From contig CM046342.1 in assembly GCA_025403435.1 (NCBI GenBank), forward strand, positions 19,016,631 to 19,080,630: a DNA stretch of 64,000 bases, written 5' to 3'. The position numbers were made by a program, and so were the translations under genes. The stretch is from Artocarpus heterophyllus. Lineage: Eukaryota; Streptophyta; Magnoliopsida; Rosales; Moraceae. The first letter of the stretch is position 1. Each line of letters begins with the position of its first letter. Shown in pieces: positions 58,956 through 64,000 of this stretch. The notes under the pieces are model-generated. The model saw only the letters and a list, made by a program, of their open reading frames with translations. It had not been told where the DNA came from and ran no database searches.

Positions 58956-60909
58956 TATTAGACTAGGTGCCCTAAGAATCAAATGAAGTAATAGTTTTTG
59001 AGACATTTAATCAATAAAAAGTTTATTATTTTTCATATATCAAATATGTCCTCTTTATGTTCATTTATGTTGAACGTATGATAAGCAAACAAAATAATGA
59101 GACTATCAATCTAAACCTTTAAAATCTTACATATAATGGATAAATTAAGCAAAAAAGACAAATCATAAAGCTATGATCTAAATATAAAAGGTCCGCAATG
59201 GAGGGAATAAAGTTAGGCACTTTATTCATGTTAAGATTATTGTGTCATTTACATCTCTAATGGGAGATAACTTGTCTTGGTCATTAGAGTGGGTCTCCAC
59301 GAGTAGAGACATTGGTATATTGTCATTGGTGACAATATATTGGATTGGGACTTGAGATGAATTGATTTAGTTAATAATTCCTTTTGAATAAATCAATTCA
59401 TTTTAGACAATTATATCTGTTACATCTTAATCTTAAAATGAATTAATGAGCCTGTATACTTGACTTGGCTTTTGATGTACCAAAAAGTGTCATTCTGAAT
59501 CTTATAAAGGTACGCATGCTAGTACTTTGGAGGCATAACTCTTGAATGAGGTAGACTCGTTATTCATAGATATGGGAACTCATAGCTTTTTTGTAGAGAA
59601 TGTTATTCTCTTATATGCATTATCCTGTAAATAGAAACTAAAGCGCTCAACATTTGGATGCATATTTGTAACCAAACGGTATACTATTTGTATTGGTTAT
59701 GAATAGTAATTTTTTTGATGTGAGATAATGGAACATAAGGTAAATATAATCAGAAAAGGTAAAATAAAATTTATCCTTAAGCCGATTATGAATATCCTAT
59801 GAAGATGTTACACATTATGATATGTCATAGATGATTAACTTATTGGAGTTTTGTATTTTATATATAATTCAAGAATGCATCTCCAATCTTTTAGTGGAAT
59901 AATTTTAGAATTGATAATCATAAAATGTATGTGCCGAGGATATGTTTTATGTCCATCAGATCTCCTTTGCTAACTTATATATATTTTTGCAATAATGCGA
60001 CGTGTTTTTTTCTACAAATTGGTAAATTATATTAATTCTTATATTGGCTAAAATTTGACTGATTGAATTTAATAATTCATGTTAGTTTATTGGTTAAATT
60101 AATTTTATGAATTAATTCAAAATAAACATGTTGAATTACTTGAATATGTTTTATTTTTATAGGACTATCTGCATTATTATTTTAATCAGATAACTTCAGT
60201 ATTAGGTTATTAAATTAAAACTAAAACTCTATGAAGGATACCTAATGTCAAATAAAGTAGGAATTATCCAATCGGTTCAATCAGGTCAATGGATAACACT
60301 CAAAGGCTAAAAACATGTGGCAGGGGTGTGCAACGTTAGGCCGGTCGACTGGCCCTAGTGTAGGATGGTTGACCACCCCTGCCAGGTCAACGATCTGCAA
60401 CTTATACATTTTTGTGACTAGATTTAATCCAAACTCAAATTTTAAAGCGTAATCTGATAAGGATTAGTCCCCATCCATCCCCTATATAAACGAAACGGTT
60501 TTTTTTTTTTATTGTTTTTTAGATTACTTGGGAAATTTAGATAAGAGTATTTTGTTGAGAAGACTTTGAAACTCTCATGGGGTTATTGTTTAACATCTCG
60601 AAACTTAGCTCTTAGTTTCTCTTGTGGTTAGAAGGAGATGTTGTTTGAGGGAAAACTGAATGATGTGTGACCACTCGCATTCTAATCGTGGATAAGAAAA
60701 TAGCAAGGAAGTCTAGTTGGTCTAGGCTCTTCCAATCAAATTCTTGTGTAACAGTTTCTAATAATATTGTTTTGTCAGAAGTGTGGTTTTTGGTCTATAG
60801 GAGATACAAAGATCTTAGATTAATTTATATACATAGATGTCTAACTTGTTTTTGAAAAAGATTTTAACTAAAAAATTTTTAAAATTTGTTATGTACTCAT
60901 TTTCCAACA
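58956..60909 (+). repeat. Diverged copia solo LTR inside the older LTR
   Basis: It starts TATTAGACTAGGTGCCC (first G changed to A) and ends TTTTCCAACA at 60909; about 1.95 kb. Flanking TTCTC (58951-58955) and CTCTC (60910-60914) match at 4 of 5. TATA-like TATATAAA lies at 60483-60490. No primer site follows. The open frame at 60667-60855 is the conserved downstream LTR segment, not a gene. A GGCCGGTCGACTGGCC-type block (about 60340) sits where the other LTRs carry the quasi-palindrome. Confidence 0.85.
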
Positions 60910-61074
60910 CTCTCGTAGCAGTTCTACAAAATTTGTTCGCCAAAAGTTAGTTTCCTATCCATTAGTGCTACGAAGATCTTTGATTAATTTATGATACTTA
61001 GCATGTCTAACTCATTTTATGAAAAAATTTTATTAAAAATATTTAATATTCTGCTGCGTACTCGTTTTCCAACA

Positions 61075-61855
61075 TAAAACCCTTAGTTTAAAATGTTTTT
61101 AAGTTTTTTTTTTTTAAGTTTTGTTATTATTTTATTTTAAGAGGATTCTAGACATGTTTAGGTCAAAAGTAAGAGTTAATCGAGAAAATGGTATAAATTT
61201 ATATATTAAACCTTACATGAAGGTATACATATGATGAGATAGAAAGGTATAGTTTTTAAGTAAATCTAAAATGCAGTTTAAAAAGGTAAATAACCAAATC
61301 TATTATGCCATGATAATAAGAATATGACAAGTCTATGGTGGGGGTGTTTTTACTCCTTGTCAGAAAGGAATGATCTAATGGTAGCGGACAGTTCTTAGAT
61401 TTAGATCAATGATAAAAAAAAAATAGAATACTAAATGAAAACAAATCCTCCCGCATATAATTCAACATCTAATTACTTCCTTTATTAGGAAAAAGTAACA
61501 ATACAAAAAAAAGAACCATATCAAACATCAATTTCCTTTTCCTTTGTCTAAACCATTGGACATAATTAATCACAAAAGTCGGTGATGGTGCATAGAGAAG
61601 GACGAGATATCAATGGTAGTGATGAGATGTCACAAGCCTCTTGTCACTCACTGAGCCCTGAGCCCTAAGACCTGACGAAGCCCATTGAGAAGCTCATAAA
61701 GTCTGTCATCAAGCCTCAAACCTCCGCGAAGTTCATATTGGTGTTGCTCGTTGTAACCTACACCACTTCTACACCAGCCCATCTAAGCCCATAGCTCATT
61801 CTGTTGTCATTATCCCTCTTAAGAGACCCACTTGAACCTGTGCAAGGAAGCATTC
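61075..61855. other. Unassigned sequence
   Basis: AT-rich to about 61560, then a less AT-rich stretch (61560-61855) without a recognisable reading frame. Nothing could be assigned. Confidence 0.4.
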
Positions 61856-63260
61856 TTAGCCTAAGAATAACTACTTAAGACGGGGTGAATTGGGTTTTAA
61901 AACTTTTTCAAATTATTGAAAAACGAGAATTAATCACAAAATTAAAAGAATGGGAGTAAATATAAGAACTATTAACCCAATTCACAAAAGGTACCAAAAT
62001 CAAGCAATAAATGAACGAGACAGAAAGAGGCAATTAGCAAAGCTAGAAATAATTACCAAAAGAATATATTAATAAAAAATAACTTGCAAAAATATATTAA
62101 AAAAGTAAGTAAAAGAGTAAGCAAACACAATTTATAGTGATTCGGCAATATGACTACATCCACTGTCATGAATCGATACTCAACATGGCCTTCTCTACTT
62201 TCATAGTCATCTTTGGATCCGCTCACACCATATACAAGGAGGTGACTTCTTCTACTTGAAGTGCACCAAACCTTTACAAACCGTCAATTTTATATGGAGA
62301 TTAGCAAACCAAAAACTCAATTTTAGAAAAGTTTGAAAATCTATCACTCAAAAAAGAATTATTTTAATTTTTAAAATAATAGCTCATTCAAACAAGAATC
62401 TCTTCAAATATAGTAAATACAATGTATGTAAGCAATTGGAGTGGCTGGAATAGCTTTCAAAATGTAAGAATGATGTAAGTACTTGTGTGTGAAAGAAGAG
62501 AATGCTCAAAGAACATTGTGGGAAAAATTAAAAGAATGCTTAGAATCTCAATCTTTTACTTGGGATGGTTTAACATATGTTTTTGTGGCTCAAAACACCA
62601 AAACAGAGGCATTTCTAAGCTAAAAGAGCCGTTATGGCTCATATCCCAAGGTCAAACACTAGTCATTACAGTCTGTCTCGTAGGCCTAAAAAAAGTCCGA
62701 CAGGCTAGATTTTGAAGTTACGATAAAACATGCCCAACAGTCTACAAACCGACACGCAGAGACAAGGTATTTGACAACCCAGTTGTGCTAATCTGGCAAG
62801 CCGGTAGAAAGCATGTGAAAACATGATCTTTGTCCTATTTAACTAGCATGCCGGTCCTGTTGGACTTGGCATCCTCTAATTTTATCTAAAAAGCTCTTTT
62901 TCAAAACCATTAGATAAAATGAAATAAAGACAGTTTGATTATTATAAAAACAAATAAAAAAACTCTCAAACACACAAAATTATTTCCAAAAGGATCAACA
63001 ATTATTTTTGAAACTAAGATTAATTTATATCGATTATAGAAAATGTTTCCAAAATAATGTTTATGTAAGTTTTAAAACCATAAAATGCAAAAGTGAGCAT
63101 GTGCTAGAGGTTAAAGGGTGCTTCGCACGACAATTATAAGACTAAAGAGAATAATAAGGCCTATAATTACAAGTCTTACATATCTTCAATTCTTGTTTCT
63201 CTTCTTCTTTACCATCTTCAAATTGCTCCAAGCCTTGATCTCTATTGAGAGGTAGAATTT
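61856..63260. repeat. Degenerate LTR-like repeat (third family)
   Basis: Composition and phrases such as 'atttatagtgattcggcaat' followed by 'tgactacatccactgtc' are of the type I know from plant LTR retrotransposon termini. It also contains CCGACAGGC, GGCAAGCCGG and GCATGCCGG motifs (about 62690-62860) like the quasi-palindromes elsewhere. No LTR ends, primer site or coding region were found, so boundaries and class are uncertain. The frame at 62485-62715 has no recognisable domain. Confidence 0.35.
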
Positions 63261-64000
63261 GCTTCTAATTTAAGCTTAACATAACTGAAGAAATTAATTA
63301 GCCATTTAGCAATATAAAATTGTTTTGTTATCATCAAAACTAATTTAATTAAATCAATGAATCCTTAGGGCCAATAGCGATGCCCGTCCGTGGTGCATGA
63401 CTGAGGTCTGATGACGATGATGTTTGGAAGTGGCGGAGTTACTGATTGCAGCCATGGGGAAGCTACTCAAGTTTTGGGATCTTAGATTTAAGATTTGGGC
63501 ATGCTTTAAAATGAGGGACTAAGATTAAAAGTAATATTAAATTAATAGTTGAGATTGATTTGACTAAAAATTTAATATAAAAAGTGAGTATAATCAGTTG
63601 TACCTGTTTTTATTCTAACCTCCATAGACAACACAATTTAAGCCATTGATTAATCTGAGGGTCTAAAATTTATAATGCACCAGTAGAGAGTATTTGCGCT
63701 CCCACGCCAACATTTCCCATAAAAATAACTAATTTGATTCACTTTTTAGAGCCTATATATAATAGTAACAATAATTTGATTGGTAGGCCCCTTTTCATAT
63801 TGACTTCACAGAAGGTGCAATTTCTTCTTCTTCTTCTCTTTTTTATTATTATTATTTTTTATTTAGTGCTATTATCTGGGTAGTAGAGGTTGGGCGCATG
63901 TGATAGTTTATGAGGTATAGTATCCCACTAACACAAAGGTATGTCAGGCAATTTAATGTGACAATGAGTCTCAATATGGAAATTGCCAGCTGTCTTTGGG
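63261..64000. other. Unassigned sequence to the window end
   Basis: AT-rich with a TTCTTC microsatellite near 63823-63838 and T-rich runs after it. No gene or element end was recognised. Confidence 0.4.

Larger units (their letters stand above)
47725..61074 (+). repeat. Old copia LTR (5'-truncated), split into three pieces
   Basis: Pieces 47725-49011, 58711-58955 and 60915-61074 are collinear with successive parts of the family LTR and end CCAACA at 61074. Piece one starts at the part equivalent to 'cgcaatcgagggaataaagt', about 250 bp into the LTR, so the 5' end is lost. The gaps are the young copia element (49012-58705 with TSD GAAAC) and a solo LTR (58956-60909). Combined length is about 1.7 kb plus the missing start. 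No primer site follows 61074. It is highly diverged from the young LTR. Confidence 0.8.

Overview
This window looks like nuclear DNA of a flowering plant, most likely a eudicot. It is AT-rich and dominated by Ty1/copia and Ty3/gypsy LTR retrotransposons. It holds one clear host gene: an intronless pentatricopeptide-repeat (PPR) editing factor of the PLS-E-DYW class (16453-18855, +) that closely resembles Arabidopsis At1g25360. I saw no tRNA, rRNA, CRISPR or prokaryotic-type features.

Layout, left to right. 1-1.5 kb: AT-rich, unassigned. 1.5-3.1 kb: eroded gypsy gag/protease remnant (+). 3.1-3.9 kb: part of a copia-type LTR, cut by a minus-strand gypsy element (LTR 3948-6423, decayed pol to about 9910). 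9.9-11.9 kb: copia primer-binding site plus LTR (-), fused to that gypsy pol. 12.4-14.3 kb: copia solo LTR (-). 14.3-19.4 kb: host island with the PPR gene. 19.45-21.46 kb: non-autonomous Mutator-like element with 61-bp terminal inverted repeats (TIRs), containing a nested hAT-like element (19828-20759). 22.77-32.41 kb: complete but dead copia element with target-site duplication (TSD) CGTTG. 33.86-38.05 kb: copia solo LTR (TSD CACTC) split by a gypsy solo LTR (34783-36952, TSD GTGCA). 38.28-47.11 kb: decayed gypsy element. 47.7-61.1 kb: an old copia LTR broken by two later insertions. One is a young, apparently intact copia element (49012-58705, LTRs that look identical, TSD GAAAC, one open gag-pol frame). 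The other is a solo LTR (58956-60909). 61.1-64 kb: degenerate LTR-like sequence and unassigned DNA.

The copia copies form one related group: LTRs of about 1.93-2.03 kb, TGTTAG...CCAACA ends, and a TGGTATCAGAGC primer-binding site where the 5' LTR junction survives. They have repeatedly inserted into one another and into gypsy LTRs, which gives a readable insertion order.

The most unusual signals are in non-coding parts of the elements. First, the long leader upstream of gag holds a string of hairpins, four of which present the same CCCCTAGG sequence in or near the loop; the array is kept in two diverged copies. Second, clusters of a quasi-palindrome (consensus TTCGGCAGGCCGAA) occur in the copia leader, in the copia LTRs and in an unrelated gypsy LTR. 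Both were found by eye and need computation to confirm.
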